Assembly: GCA_028690035.1 (NCBI GenBank)
Contig: JAQVCA010000008.1
Location: 62,001-126,000, forward strand
Length of the DNA stretch: 64,000 nucleotides
Direction: 5' to 3'
From: Comamonas sp.
Lineage (GTDB): Bacteria > Pseudomonadota > Gammaproteobacteria > Burkholderiales > Burkholderiaceae_C
Shown: positions 19,273 to 28,406 of the stretch, one piece after another
Layout: each line of letters begins with the position of its first letter
Position numbering within the stretch: the first letter of the stretch is position 1
Translations under genes and position numbers: made by a program
The notes under the pieces: generated by a model
What the model was told of the DNA's origin: nothing
The model's input: only the letters and a program-made list of their open reading frames with translations
Database searches by the model: none

Positions 19273-20220
19273 ATGGACACCAAATGGCTTGAAGATTTTG
19301 TCAGCTTGGCCGAAACGCGCAGCTTTAGCCGCTCGGCCCAGTTGCGTCACGTTACGCAGCCGGCGTTTTCGCGCCGCATTCAGGCCTTGGAGGCTTGGGC
19401 GGGTGCCGATCTGGTCGATCGCAGCTCTTACCCCACGCGCCTGACGCCGGCAGGCAAGACCATGTACGACCAGGCACTGGAAATGCTGCAATCGTTGCAG
19501 AGCACGCGCTCCATGCTGCGCGCGCATGCCAGCTCGGACGCCAGCATGGTCGGTTTTGCTGTGCCGCACACGCTGGCATTCACCTTCTTTCCGCGCTGGG
19601 TGTCCCAGGTGCAGGCCAGTTTTGGGCCGTTCAAAAGCCGCTTGATTGCACTGAACGTACACGACGCGGTCATGCGTCTGGTGGAGGGCGGCTGCGATCT
19701 GCTCATCGTGTACCACCACAGCTCCCAGCCGCTGGAGCTGGACACCTCGCGCTATGAGATGGTGAATCTGGGGCAAGAGCTGCTGGCGCCTTACTGCAAG
19801 CCCGATCACTTGGGGCAGCCGCTGTTTGCGCTGCCTGGCAGCAGCGAGCGTCCCTTGCCTTTTCTGGCCTATGGCCCTGGCGCTTACCTGGGGCGCCTGA
19901 CCGAGCTGATTTTGAAAGAGGCCGGGGTGGCAGTGCATGTGGAGCGCGTGTACGAAAACGACATGGCCGAAGGGCTGAAAGCCATGGCTTTGGAAGGGCA
20001 CGGAGTGGCCTTTTTGCCCTTCAGTGCCGTGCGCGATGAGTTGGAACAGGGCCGGTTGGTCAGTGCGGCGCCAGTGGGAGGCGCCAGTTTTGCCTTGCCG
20101 ATGAATTTACACGCCTACCGCGAAAAGTCGGTGGGCAAGGAGCCGCTCAAGCCCGTGACCCAGGCCTTGTGGCGCTTTTTGCAAGAGCAAGCGACGCAGA
20201 AAGCCTTGGCGGAGGACTGA
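19273..20220 (+). CDS. LysR-family transcriptional regulator, likely of the gltIJKL genes
   Basis: 315 residues. A winged helix-turn-helix covers residues 1-60 (LEDFVSLAETRSFSRSA, VTQPAFSRRIQALE), followed by a two-lobe effector domain (LLIVYHHSS, GVAFLPFSAVRDEL). It is directly upstream of gltI on the same strand with a 105-base gap. Control of the transporter is an inference from this position; the effector is unknown. Confidence 0.9.
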   Translation: MDTKWLEDFVSLAETRSFSRSAQLRHVTQPAFSRRIQALEAWAGADLVDRSSYPTRLTPAGKTMYDQALEMLQSLQSTRSMLRAHASSDASMVGFAVPHTLAFTFFPRWVSQVQASFGPFKSRLIALNVHDAVMRLVEGGCDLLIVYHHSSQPLELDTSRYEMVNLGQELLAPYCKPDHLGQPLFALPGSSERPLPFLAYGPGAYLGRLTELILKEAGVAVHVERVYENDMAEGLKAMALEGHGVAFLPFSAVRDELEQGRLVSAAPVGGASFALPMNLHAYREKSVGKEPLKPVTQALWRFLQEQATQKALAED

Positions 20221-20325
20221 ATTTTTTGCCCTGTTTCAGGGTTAACCCCGGTCTGCGGAGGCCAAGAGGTGCATGCTGGCGAATTACGATGGCTCGCTTC
20301 CTCTATCGCATTCAAGGAGACCCTC

Positions 20326-21222
20326 ATGAAAAAACATTTGCTGGCATTGGCCGTCACCGCTTTGGCTGCAGGTAGCGCGCTGGCGCAGGCCAGTGACACG
20401 CTGGCCAAGATCACCGAACGCGGCGCTGTGAACCTGGGCGTGCGCGATTCTTCGGGTCTGGCCTTTACGCTGGGCAATGGCAAATACGTGGGTTTCCATA
20501 CCGAGATGGCCGAGCGCATCATTGATGACCTGGGCAAGCAAGTCGGCAAGCCGCTCAAGATCAACTACCAGGTGATTACCTCGCAAAACCGCGTACCGCT
20601 GCTGCAAAACGGCACCATCGATTTTGAATGTGGCTCCACCACCAACAACCGTGCGCGCCAGAAGGATGTGGATTTTGCCGTGACCACCTACGTCGAAGAG
20701 GTGCGCATTCTGACCAAGGCCAACTCGGGGATCCAGAGCATTCAAGACTTGAAGGGCAAGACCGTGGCCACCACCACCGGCACCACTTCGGTACAGACCC
20801 TGCGCAAGAACAAGCGCGCCGAGGGCTTGGAGTTCAAGGAAATCATGGGCAAAGACCATGCCGATAGTTTCTTGCTGCTGGAGTCGGGCCGTGCCGATGC
20901 GTTTGTGATGGATGGCTCCATCTTGGCGGCCAATGCGGCCAAGTCCAAGAACCCGACCGACTACAAAATGGTCGGTGAGGTGCTCTCGGTGGAGCCGATT
21001 GCCTGCATGTTGCCCAAGGGCGATACCAAGCTGAAAGAGGCCGTCGATGCCAGCATCAAGCGCCAGATCACCGATGGCTCGCTGGCCAAGCTGTACGACA
21101 AATGGTTCATGCAGCCCATTCCCCCCACCAACACCAGCCTGAATCTGCCGCTTTCCAAGAGCACCCAGGCCGCCTGGGCCAATCCCAACAACAAGCCCAT
21201 GGAAGATTACGCGGTCGAGTAA
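20326..21222 (+). CDS. gltI: Glutamate/aspartate ABC transporter, periplasmic binding protein
   Basis: 298 residues from the ATG at 20326 with AAGGAG upstream; the frame from 20269 is an over-extension. The signal peptide MKKHLLALAVTALAAGSALA ends at about residue 20. The mature part has family-3 solute-binding features: GVRDSSGLAFTLGNG, DFECGSTTNNRARQ, GKTVATTTGTTS. These match GltI/AatJ proteins for acidic amino acids. A strong hairpin separates it from the permease genes, which would favour excess binding protein. Confidence 0.93.
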   Translation: MKKHLLALAVTALAAGSALAQASDTLAKITERGAVNLGVRDSSGLAFTLGNGKYVGFHTEMAERIIDDLGKQVGKPLKINYQVITSQNRVPLLQNGTIDFECGSTTNNRARQKDVDFAVTTYVEEVRILTKANSGIQSIQDLKGKTVATTTGTTSVQTLRKNKRAEGLEFKEIMGKDHADSFLLLESGRADAFVMDGSILAANAAKSKNPTDYKMVGEVLSVEPIACMLPKGDTKLKEAVDASIKRQITDGSLAKLYDKWFMQPIPPTNTSLNLPLSKSTQAAWANPNNKPMEDYAVE

Positions 21223-21245
21223 CCACGGGCTGCGTGTGTTGACCG

Positions 21246-21279
21246 GGCCTGTTCGGCATCGCGCTGGAACAGGCCTTTT
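21246..21279 (+). terminator. Hairpin with short U-run between gltI and gltJ
   Basis: GGCCTGTTC (21246-21254) pairs with GAACAGGCC (21267-21275), followed by TTTT. The short U-run suggests a partial terminator or 3'-stabilising hairpin, common between binding-protein and permease genes. Confidence 0.7.
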
Positions 21280-21323
21280 GCGTTGGGAGTGGGCAGCAAC
21301 CCTGGGCTGCCAAGGAGACATAG

Positions 21324-22076
21324 ATGCTGAATCTGGACCTGTCGGTTTTTTGCCAAGACACCCTGAGCAACGAAGTGGTGGCCAGCTGCCTGGGCAGCGG
21401 CCTGGACCAGACCTATCTGCAGTGGATGCTGGGCGCCTGGGGCTGGACGGTGGCCGTGTCGCTGAGTGCGCTGGCGCTGGCCTTGGTGCTGGGCTCCATC
21501 ATCGGCACGATGCGCACCCTGCCCGATCACCCCGGGCTGGTGCGTCTGGGCAATGCCTGGGTGGAGTTGTTTCGCAACATTCCGCTGCTGGTGCAGGTGT
21601 TCCTGTGGTATTTCGTGCTGCCCAAGGTGGTGCCTGCGATGCGCGACGTTCCCCCCTTTATTTTGGTGGTGTGCGCGCTGGGCTTTTTCACGTCGGCGCG
21701 CGTGGCCGAGCAGGTGCGTTCAGGCATTCAGGCGCTGTCGCGTGGCCAGCGCTACGCCGGCATGGCCATGGGCTTTACCACGGTGCAGAACTACCGCTAC
21801 GTGCTGCTGCCCATGGCATACCGCATCATCCTGCCGCCACTGACCAGTGAGTCGATGAATATTTTCAAGAACTCATCGGTGGCGTTTGCCGTGTCGATTG
21901 CCGAGCTGACGCAATTTGCCATGCAGGCCGGGGAGGAAACCTCGCGGCTCATCGAGATCTACCTGGGCGTGACAGTGCTGTACGTCATCACCGCCCTGGC
22001 CATCAATCGCGTCATGGCCTTTATTGAAAAGAAAACGCGCATCCCCGGCTTCAGCGCTGCGGGCGGGGGGCACTGA
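21324..22076 (+). CDS. gltJ: Glutamate/aspartate ABC transporter permease
   Basis: 250 residues with about five membrane segments and the HisM-type permease signature (FRNIPLLVQVFLW; SARVAEQVRSGIQALSRGQ, the EAA-like loop contacting the ATPase). AAGGAG precedes the ATG at 21324. Partner of GltK, encoded one base further on. Confidence 0.94.
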   Translation: MLNLDLSVFCQDTLSNEVVASCLGSGLDQTYLQWMLGAWGWTVAVSLSALALALVLGSIIGTMRTLPDHPGLVRLGNAWVELFRNIPLLVQVFLWYFVLPKVVPAMRDVPPFILVVCALGFFTSARVAEQVRSGIQALSRGQRYAGMAMGFTTVQNYRYVLLPMAYRIILPPLTSESMNIFKNSSVAFAVSIAELTQFAMQAGEETSRLIEIYLGVTVLYVITALAINRVMAFIEKKTRIPGFSAAGGGH

Positions 22077-22077
22077 G

Positions 22078-22746
22078 ATGCTGAATCTGGACTTTTCTTT
22101 CTACAGCTGGTCGCTGATCAACGACTTTGTGTTCAAGGGCCTGTACTTCAGCGTCATCTTGACCGTAGTGGCCACGCTGGGCGGCATCTTTTTTGGCACC
22201 TTGCTGGCGCTGATGCGCCTGTCGGGCAAAAAGTGGCTGGATACCCCGGCGGCCATTTACGTCAACGGCATGCGCAGCATCCCGCTGCTCATGGTGCTGC
22301 TGTGGTTTTATCTGCTGGTGCCGATGATCATCGGGCGGCCCATCGGTGCTGAATACTCGGCGGTGATCACCTTCATTGCTTTTGAGGCGGCGTATTTCTC
22401 AGAAATCATGCGCGCCGGTATTCAGTCGATTCCGCGCGGCCAGGTGTTTGCGGGCATGGCGCTGGGCATGAGCTATGGCCAGAACATGCGCCTGGTGGTG
22501 CTGCCCCAGGCGTTTCGCAACATGCTGCCGGTGCTGCTGACGCAGACCATCATCTTGTTCCAAGACACGTCGCTGGTGTACATCATCACTGCCTACGACC
22601 TGCTCAAGGGCTTTGAGACCGCAGGCAAAAACTTTGGTCGCCCCGAAGAGGCCTATCTGCTGGCCGCGGTGGTCTATTTTGTGATTTGCTTCTCGCTGTC
22701 CTACGTGGTCAAACGTCTGCACCAGAAGATCGCCATCATTCGCTGA
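22078..22746 (+). CDS. gltK: Glutamate/aspartate ABC transporter permease
   Basis: 222 residues from the ATG at 22078, one base after the gltJ stop (TGAGATG). Permease marks are [14 protein letters not shown] and [14 protein letters not shown]. The frame continues upstream into gltJ, but the MLNLDFSFY start, which mirrors that of GltJ, is the obvious beginning. It should form a heterodimer with GltJ in the inner membrane. Confidence 0.94.
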   Translation: MLNLDFSFYSWSLINDFVFKGLYFSVILTVVATLGGIFFGTLLALMRLSGKKWLDTPAAIYVNGMRSIPLLMVLLWFYLLVPMIIGRPIGAEYSAVITFIAFEAAYFSEIMRAGIQSIPRGQVFAGMALGMSYGQNMRLVVLPQAFRNMLPVLLTQTIILFQDTSLVYIITAYDLLKGFETAGKNFGRPEEAYLLAAVVYFVICFSLSYVVKRLHQKIAIIR

Positions 22747-22765
22747 GGCACAAAGGATTTTCCCC

Positions 22766-23503
22766 ATGATCGAACTGAAAAACATCTCCAAGTGGTACGG
22801 CAGCTTTCAGGTGCTCAACGACTGCTCCACCAGCATCCAAAAAGGCGAAGTGGTGGTGGTGTGCGGGCCATCGGGTTCTGGCAAATCCACGCTGATCAAA
22901 ACCATCAACGCGCTGGAGCCGATCCAAAAAGGTGAAATCTGGGTCAACGGCACCCCGGTGCACGATCCCAAGACCGATTTGCCACGCCTGCGCAGCCAGG
23001 TGGGCATGGTGTTCCAGCACTTTGAGCTGTTCCCGCACCTGACCGTGACCGAGAACCTGACCATCGCCCAGATCAAGGTGCTCGGGCGCAATCCCAGCGA
23101 TGCCAAGATCCATGGCCTGAAGTACCTGGAGCGCGTGGGTTTGCTGGCGCACAAGGACAAGTTCCCCGGCCAGCTTTCGGGTGGCCAGCAGCAGCGCGTA
23201 GCGATTGCGCGGGCGTTGTCTATGGACCCCATCGTGATGCTGTTTGATGAGCCCACCTCGGCGCTGGATCCGGAAATGGTCGGTGAAGTGCTGGATGTGA
23301 TGGTGGGCTTGGCACAAGAAGGCATGACCATGATGTGTGTGACCCACGAGATGGGCTTTGCCAAGAAGGTGGCCAGCCGCGTGATCTTTATGGATGTGGG
23401 CGGCAAGATGCTGGAGGACTGCACCAAAGCCGACTTCTTTGGCAAGCCCGAAGAGCGCCAGCCCCGCACCAAGGATTTCCTCAGCAAGATTTTGCAACAT
23501 TAA
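22766..23503 (+). CDS. gltL: Glutamate/aspartate ABC transporter ATPase
   Basis: 245 residues. Walker A GPSGSGKS at 34-41, signature LSGGQQQR, Walker B VMLFDEP, D-loop SALDPE, switch histidine in VTHEMGF. It energises GltJK. Last gene of the gltIJKL set; a dispersed palindromic repeat begins five bases after its stop. Confidence 0.95.
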   Translation: MIELKNISKWYGSFQVLNDCSTSIQKGEVVVVCGPSGSGKSTLIKTINALEPIQKGEIWVNGTPVHDPKTDLPRLRSQVGMVFQHFELFPHLTVTENLTIAQIKVLGRNPSDAKIHGLKYLERVGLLAHKDKFPGQLSGGQQQRVAIARALSMDPIVMLFDEPTSALDPEMVGEVLDVMVGLAQEGMTMMCVTHEMGFAKKVASRVIFMDVGGKMLEDCTKADFFGKPEERQPRTKDFLSKILQH

Positions 23504-23507
23504 AATT

Positions 23508-23590
23508 AGTAGCTGTAGGCGCTTTATAGATAAGGGTTTCAGGTATAAAAGTATCTGAAACCCTTTATTTTTGAACGGTAAAAGCTACTT
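23508..23590. repeat. Dispersed palindromic repeat, full copy with inner stem
   Basis: Outer arms TAGCTGTAGGCGCTTTAT and ACGGTAAAAGCTA enclose an inner stem in which AAGGGTTTCAG pairs with CTGAAACCCTT around GTATAAAAGTAT. It lies between the convergent gltL and porin genes and may double as a transcription stop. Confidence 0.7.
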
Positions 23591-23641
23591 TTTTAAAGCA
23601 TTGCCGACACACTCACGTGCCGGTCGATAGGCTGCAGGCAT

Positions 23642-23666
23642 AAAAAAACCAGCCCCGCAGGGCTGG
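23642..23666 (-). terminator. Intrinsic terminator of the first porin gene
   Basis: CCAGCCC (23649-23655) and GGGCTGG (23660-23666) with a 4-base loop, followed on the minus strand by seven Ts. It is 43 bases past the porin stop. Confidence 0.9.
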
Positions 23667-23708
23667 TCTGGTGCGTTTCAAGCAAGCCGGGTCAAGCCCA
23701 GCATGGCA

Positions 23709-24761
23709 TTAGAAAGCGTGGCGCACACCAACTTGCAGACCGTGCTGGCTGCCGTTGGCCTTCAGGTTGTTCTTAGCAAAATCGCTGTTCAGGGTCAGAC
23801 CCATGTTGGCGCCATTGCTGTCTTTGTTTTTCAGGTAAGCGTAGGTGCCGTACAGAGCGGTACGCTTGGACAGGTTGTGCACGTAGCCCAGGCTCAGCTG
23901 GTTGGCCTTCAGGGTTTCGCTACCAACCACGTTGTCGCTCAGACGGTAGTGGTTGTAGGCAGCGCGCACTTCACCAGCGGCACCCACGGGAGCGGTCACG
24001 CCCAGACCAAAGGTCTTGAACTTCTCGTCGTTCTGGGTGACTTTGGAGTCTTTGTAGAAAGCCAGCACTTTGGCCACGCCAAAGTTGTAGGCGCCGCCCA
24101 GTTGCCAGGTTTTCAGGTCATTGGCAACCACCGCACCGTTCAAGGTGTTGCTGTTCAGACGGTCGTAGGCAGCGGCCAAGCTCAGGGGGCCGTTGTCGTA
24201 GGTGGCAGCCAGACCGAAGTAACGGCTGTCGCGTGCTTTTTCTTGCTCACCAAAGCCGTAGTCCACGCCGACTTTGAAGCCCGAGTAGTTGGCGGTGGTG
24301 AAAGAAACGGTGTTGCCAGGACGGATGGCAGCGCTGTAGTCTTCGCTCCAAGCGCGGCTACCGCCAATGCCGGTGTCGGCAAAGGCGTCGTAGCGGTTCA
24401 TGGCCACGTACGAGCTGTTTTGCATCTTGCCCAGACGCACGGTACCAAAGGCGCCTTCTAGGCCGATGGTCGACGTGCGGTTGAAAGCCAGCGTGCCGCC
24501 TTGCTTGCCGGCGCCAGTGTCTGCAGCAAAGCCAGCTTCCAGGTTGAAGGTGGCTTTCAGGCCGTTGCCCAGGTCTTCAGTACCACGGAAGCCCAGACGG
24601 TTTTTGACGTTGCCGCCTTCTTCGGTCAGGCCGTACAGGTTTTCAGCGCCATTCACATAGGCGATACCAGTGTCGATAACACCGTACAGGGTGACAGAGG
24701 ATTGGGCCATGGCGGCGCCAGAAGCGGCCAGGGCAGCCAGTGCGAGCAGGGATTTTTTCAT
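23709..24761 (-). CDS. Outer-membrane porin, Omp32-like (copy 1)
   Basis: 350 residues from the ATG at 24761, preceded by GGAGTAATTGCA. Signal peptide MKKSLLALAALAASGAAMA, then QSSVTLYGVIDTG as the first strand. Repeated alternating beta-strands and a C-terminal HGLQVGVRHAF ending in Phe match 16-stranded trimeric porins of the betaproteobacterial family. It mediates passive uptake of small, often anionic solutes. It is a close paralogue of the downstream-lying 25189-26244 gene, with a related leader. Confidence 0.94.
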   Translation of the reverse strand: MKKSLLALAALAASGAAMAQSSVTLYGVIDTGIAYVNGAENLYGLTEEGGNVKNRLGFRGTEDLGNGLKATFNLEAGFAADTGAGKQGGTLAFNRTSTIGLEGAFGTVRLGKMQNSSYVAMNRYDAFADTGIGGSRAWSEDYSAAIRPGNTVSFTTANYSGFKVGVDYGFGEQEKARDSRYFGLAATYDNGPLSLAAAYDRLNSNTLNGAVVANDLKTWQLGGAYNFGVAKVLAFYKDSKVTQNDEKFKTFGLGVTAPVGAAGEVRAAYNHYRLSDNVVGSETLKANQLSLGYVHNLSKRTALYGTYAYLKNKDSNGANMGLTLNSDFAKNNLKANGSQHGLQVGVRHAF

Positions 24762-25188
24762 TGCAATTACTCCAAGGTTGACAGAGGGCGCGTCAGGAAG
24801 TGCTACCAAAGACAGCCTGCACCGACCACGCCGACCTCCTTTACGGGAAGGTAGGCGCTATTGCACCAGAGAACCATCACGCCAGCAAAGAAAAGACTCT
24901 TTGCAGGGGCCTAGTTGTCCTGTTTTTGTTGCGTCACCGCAACATTCTGCGGAAAACTCCCGCAAACCTGGGTGCGATTGTCAATATGGTATTCCCGCAT
25001 GCGCTCCGGCATTTGAGCCGTTTCACCGGCGCAGACAGCCTTGCTCTAGGCTGTTGGCTGGAGTCAATGCGTGTAGAGGATAGGGGTACGGCTCTCGTTT
25101 TTTCCGTTACCGGGCGGGAGCCGCACCTAGGCGCATCCACGCTGCGCCTTAAGTTGGCTGGGTGGTGCAAAGTCCACCCAAGACCAAC
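24762..25188 (-). promoter_or_regulatory. 427-base gap holding the promoter and leader of porin 1
   Basis: No credible gene is present. A TTGACA occurs on the minus strand at 24979-24984 without a good -10 match. The leader carries a hairpin (24831-24855) shared with the other porin. A small inverted repeat GTTGCG/CGCAAC is at about 24927-24943. Near 25145-25185 TTGGCTGGGTGG can pair with CCACCCAAGACCAA, a possible weak stop for porin 2 without a U-run. Confidence 0.4.
24831..24855 (-). promoter_or_regulatory. Leader hairpin of porin 1
   Basis: On the minus strand CCTACCTTCC pairs with GGAGGTCGG around a short loop, about 70 bases before the start codon. The same element with matched changes occurs before porin 2 at 26313-26336. 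Confidence 0.55.
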
Positions 25189-26244
25189 TTAGAAAGCGTG
25201 ACGCACACCCAGTTGCAGGCCGTGTTGCTTTTCGCCGTCCTTCAGGCCAGCACCAGCCATAGCGCCGTTCAGCTGGAATGCCAAGCCGTCCTTGTTCTTG
25301 ATGTACGAGTAGGTGCTGTACAGAGCCGTGCGCTTGGACAGGTTGTGTACATAGCCCAGGCTCAGCTGGTTGGCCTTACCGAGGTTGTCAGACATTTTGT
25401 AGTTGTTGAACGAAGCTTTCACTTCGCCAGCGGCACCCACAGGAGCGCTCACGCCCAGACCAAAAGTCTTGAATTTGACATCGGGGAACAGCGCAGCGTT
25501 CAGGCCAGCGGCTTGGTATTTGCTGTGCTTGTAGAAAGCCATCAGCTTGGCTACGCCAAAGTTGTAGGCACCACCCAGCTGCCAAGTGATCTGGTCTTCA
25601 GCGGTCGTGGTGCTGTCCACGGTGTTGCCGTTCAGGCGGTCGTAGCCGGCACCCAGGCTCAGGGGGCCGTTGTCGTAGGTGGCGCCCAGGCCAAAGTAGC
25701 GGTTGTCGCCAGCACGTTTCTGTTCGCCAAAACCGTATTCAGCACCGAACTTGAAGCCGCTGAAGTTGGGGCTGGTGTAGGAGATAGCGTTCTCAGTACG
25801 AGGGGCATAGCCTGTTTGAGGGATGTTCCAAGCCAGCGAAGCGCCGATACCGGTGTCACCGAAAGCATCGTAGCGGCCGACAGCCAGGTAGGAAGTGGTC
25901 AGCATGCGACCCAGGCGCACGGAGCCGAAGCCACCTTCCAGGCCCACGGTCGAGGTGCGGCGGAAAGCCATGCCCGAGCCGGTGAAGTAGTCGGTGCCAT
26001 CGTCCACGCCCATGCCAGCTTCCAGGTTGAAGGTGGCTTTCAGGCCATTGCCCAGGTCTTCCACGCCGCGGAAGCCCAGACGGCTGTTCACGTTACCACC
26101 CACGTGGGTCATGCCGTAAACGGATTCTTCACCTTTGCTGTAGGTCAGGCCGGTATCCAGCACGCCATACAGGGTCACGGAAGATTGGGCCATGGCCACG
26201 CCGGAAGCAGCCAGAGCAGCCAGGGCGATCAGGGATTTTTTCAT
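25189..26244 (-). CDS. Outer-membrane porin, Omp32-like (copy 2)
   Basis: 351 residues from the ATG at 26244. Signal peptide MKKSLIALAALAASGVAMA, first strand QSSVTLYGVLDTG, C-terminal HGLQLGVRHAF. Many segments match copy 1 (GFRGVEDLGNGLKATFNLE; FKTFGLGVSAPVGAAGEV), while the surface-loop regions differ. This is the pattern of a tandem duplication followed by loop divergence. The leader hairpin and the bases around the ATG are also shared. Confidence 0.94.
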   Translation of the reverse strand: MKKSLIALAALAASGVAMAQSSVTLYGVLDTGLTYSKGEESVYGMTHVGGNVNSRLGFRGVEDLGNGLKATFNLEAGMGVDDGTDYFTGSGMAFRRTSTVGLEGGFGSVRLGRMLTTSYLAVGRYDAFGDTGIGASLAWNIPQTGYAPRTENAISYTSPNFSGFKFGAEYGFGEQKRAGDNRYFGLGATYDNGPLSLGAGYDRLNGNTVDSTTTAEDQITWQLGGAYNFGVAKLMAFYKHSKYQAAGLNAALFPDVKFKTFGLGVSAPVGAAGEVKASFNNYKMSDNLGKANQLSLGYVHNLSKRTALYSTYSYIKNKDGLAFQLNGAMAGAGLKDGEKQHGLQLGVRHAF

Positions 26245-26312
26245 TGCAATTACTCCAGAGTTGATAGAGGGCGCAGCAAAAGCCGTCAGCAAAACCGCCG
26301 GTACGGAGCGCG

Positions 26313-26336
26313 CCAACCTCCTGTGCGGGAAGCTGG
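26313..26336 (-). promoter_or_regulatory. Leader hairpin of porin 2
   Basis: On the minus strand CCAGCTTCC pairs fully with GGAGGTTGG (two G-U pairs) around a 6-base loop, about 70 bases before the start codon. It is the counterpart of the hairpin before porin 1. Confidence 0.55.
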
Positions 26337-26372
26337 AGTGATTCCATCAGAGAGTGATGTTGCAAGCAAATG

Positions 26373-26395
26373 AAATGGCCCTCAAAAGGGCCAAA
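26373..26395 (-). terminator. Probable terminator of the aminotransferase gene
   Basis: TGGCCC (26376-26381) pairs with GGGCCA (26388-26393); on the minus strand it is followed by ATTTCATTT, a poor U-run. It is about 55 bases past the aminotransferase stop. Confidence 0.5.
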
Positions 26396-26449
26396 ATCAT
26401 GGGTCTGCGTTGTGCTGTTGCAACAATGTCGCTGCAGCGTCAAAGAGCT

Positions 26450-27631
26450 TTAAGGGTATGCCCTAATGGCTGCGGCCAGGGCGGCAATGCCTTGTGCAAT
26501 TTGCTCTGGCGAGACGGTGACGTAAGACAGACGCAGGCAATTGCGCTGTGGGTTGTTGGGGAAAAATGGTGCGCCTGGGACAAAGGCCATGCCGCGCTCC
26601 ACAGCCAGGGGTAGAAGCTTTTCCGCGTCCATGCCCTCGGGCAGTTGCACCCACAGGAACATGCCACCGACAGGGCGCGTCCAAGTGACGTTCAGACCGG
26701 CCATTTCCTTTTCCAGCGCTGCCAGCATGACATCGCGCTGGTTTTTGTAGAGGGTGCGGATGGTGGGGATGTGCTTTGGCAGAAAACCGTCTTTCATCAC
26801 CTCAGCCACCAGGCGCTGGTTGAAACTGGGGGTGTGCAGGTCGGCCGCTTGTTTGGCCTGTACCAGTTTGCCGTACACCGATTTGGGCGCCACTACAAAG
26901 CCTAGGCGCAGGCCGGGAGCGAGTACCTTGGAGAACGAACCCATGTAGAACACGCCTTCCGGGTTGCGCGCAGCCAAGGGTAGGGGCGATTCGCCCTCAA
27001 AGCGCAGATCGCCGTAGGGGTTGTCCTCCAGCAAGGGGATGTCCAACTCGCGCGCTTTATCTACCAACGCTTGGCGGCGCGCTTCGCTCATGGTGCGACC
27101 CGTGGGGTTTTGGAAGTTGGGTAGCACGTAGGCAAAGCGTGCTTTGCTGGCACCCGTACCTACTTTGGCAGCAAAGTCATCGACCATCATGCCCTCATCG
27201 TCGCTGGCCACGCCGACGGGTTCGGGCTCCATCGGTGCGAAGGCCTGCAATGCGCCCAGATAGGTGGGGCGCTCCACCAGCACGCGGCTGCCCTTGTCCA
27301 AGAATATTTTGCCGATCAGATCCAGTGCCTGCTGGGAACCGCTCACGATGAGCACCTGCTCCGGGTCAACCTGCCAGGGCAGAAAATCGGCCACGGCCTG
27401 ACGCAGCGCAGGCAGCCCTTCGGTGGTGGAGTATTGCAGTGCAGCTGCGCCATCGCGCTGCAGCACCGTTTGGCAAGCTGTTTCAAAGGCGCCGATGGGG
27501 AAGGTCAGCGGCGATGGCAGGCCGCCGGCCATGCTGATGATGCCCGGGCGGTCGGTGAGTTTGAGGATTTCGCGGATGGCCGACGAATTCATCTTGGCAG
27601 CGCGCGCTGCCAGGGTCCATTGGGTGCTCAT
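26450..27631 (-). CDS. PLP-dependent aminotransferase, class I (2-aminoadipate/LysN-like)
   Basis: 393 residues from the ATG at 27631 (MSTQWTLAARA); the frame is open for 82 more codons upstream but without sense. Family marks are SMAGGLPSPLTFP, SGSQQALDLIGK, LVERPTYLGAL, ENPYGDLRF and the PLP lysine in GSFSKVLAPGLRLGF. The relatives transfer amino groups between 2-oxoglutarate and aromatic, branched or 2-aminoadipate substrates; the exact substrate is not readable. It lacks the GntR DNA-binding domain of MocR proteins. Divergent from the rhodanese gene. Confidence 0.88.
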   Translation of the reverse strand: MSTQWTLAARAAKMNSSAIREILKLTDRPGIISMAGGLPSPLTFPIGAFETACQTVLQRDGAAALQYSTTEGLPALRQAVADFLPWQVDPEQVLIVSGSQQALDLIGKIFLDKGSRVLVERPTYLGALQAFAPMEPEPVGVASDDEGMMVDDFAAKVGTGASKARFAYVLPNFQNPTGRTMSEARRQALVDKARELDIPLLEDNPYGDLRFEGESPLPLAARNPEGVFYMGSFSKVLAPGLRLGFVVAPKSVYGKLVQAKQAADLHTPSFNQRLVAEVMKDGFLPKHIPTIRTLYKNQRDVMLAALEKEMAGLNVTWTRPVGGMFLWVQLPEGMDAEKLLPLAVERGMAFVPGAPFFPNNPQRNCLRLSYVTVSPEQIAQGIAALAAAIRAYP

Positions 27632-27858
27632 GGTGAAAGGTCTCGCAGTTGGGGCCGGGCATCTTCCCGGCAGGGCTTTGACAAATATGCAGCAATTTGA
27701 CCATAGCCCACACCCGTTCTGTGCCAGACCAGTGCACATGCATACAGTGGTAGTGCGGTACACCCAGGGTATGGCTCGTGGTTCAGAATCACGCGCTACG
27801 ACAGCCCTATTGGCAGGGTCTATATGTTTTGCATCACCACAGAAAGGTAGCCGGTTGT

Positions 27859-28323
27859 ATGTCTGCTGCAATGTCAACCTCAGAGTCCCAGGATTTCTCT
27901 AACCGCTCAGGGCTTGCGCCCGAAGTTCGTCCGGCCAGTGGTTACGCGGGGGACATTTCTCCCGCGCTGGCTTGGCAATGGGTGCAGGCGGGCGGCGCTG
28001 TGCTGGTCGATGTGCGCACGGATGCCGAGCGCGCCTGGGTTGGGCAAGTTCCGGGGGCGGCGGCGGTGGCTTGGAAGCAATGGCCCGGCATGTTGCCCAA
28101 TCCCGACTTCGATGCCCAGCTGCGCGCTGCGGTGCCTGCAGGCCACAAAGTCTTGCTGCTGTGCCGCAGTGGGGTACGCTCGGTGGTTGCCGCCCAGCAG
28201 GCGACGGCGCTGGGGCTGGAGGCGTACAACATCCTAGAAGGCTTTGAGGGCGAGTTGGACGCCAATGGCCAGCGTGGCCATTTGAATGGCTGGCGTATGC
28301 GTGGCCTGCCCTGGTACCAGTAA
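27859..28323 (+). CDS. Rhodanese-like sulfurtransferase domain protein
   Basis: 154 residues from ATG 27859. A single rhodanese domain spans about 35-150: VLVDVRTDAERAWVG, active-site Cys in LLCRSGVRS, and the typical C-terminal NGWRMRGLPWYQ. The protein is probably cytoplasmic; members move sulfane sulphur, but the acceptor is unknown. It stands alone, convergent with the Kbp-like gene. Confidence 0.9.
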   Translation: MSAAMSTSESQDFSNRSGLAPEVRPASGYAGDISPALAWQWVQAGGAVLVDVRTDAERAWVGQVPGAAAVAWKQWPGMLPNPDFDAQLRAAVPAGHKVLLLCRSGVRSVVAAQQATALGLEAYNILEGFEGELDANGQRGHLNGWRMRGLPWYQ

Positions 28324-28350
28324 GACCCGCACCCACTCAGCAAAAAAGAA

Positions 28351-28375
28351 GAAAAAAAGCCCCGCATGCGGGGCT
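28351..28375 (-). terminator. Intrinsic terminator of the Kbp-like gene
   Basis: The self-complementary AGCCCCGCATGCGGGGCT (28358-28375) is followed on the minus strand by seven Ts. It lies 32 bases past the stop. Confidence 0.9.
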
Positions 28376-28406
28376 GGCTGATGTGCGCAGCAATGCAGTG
28401 CTGGAC

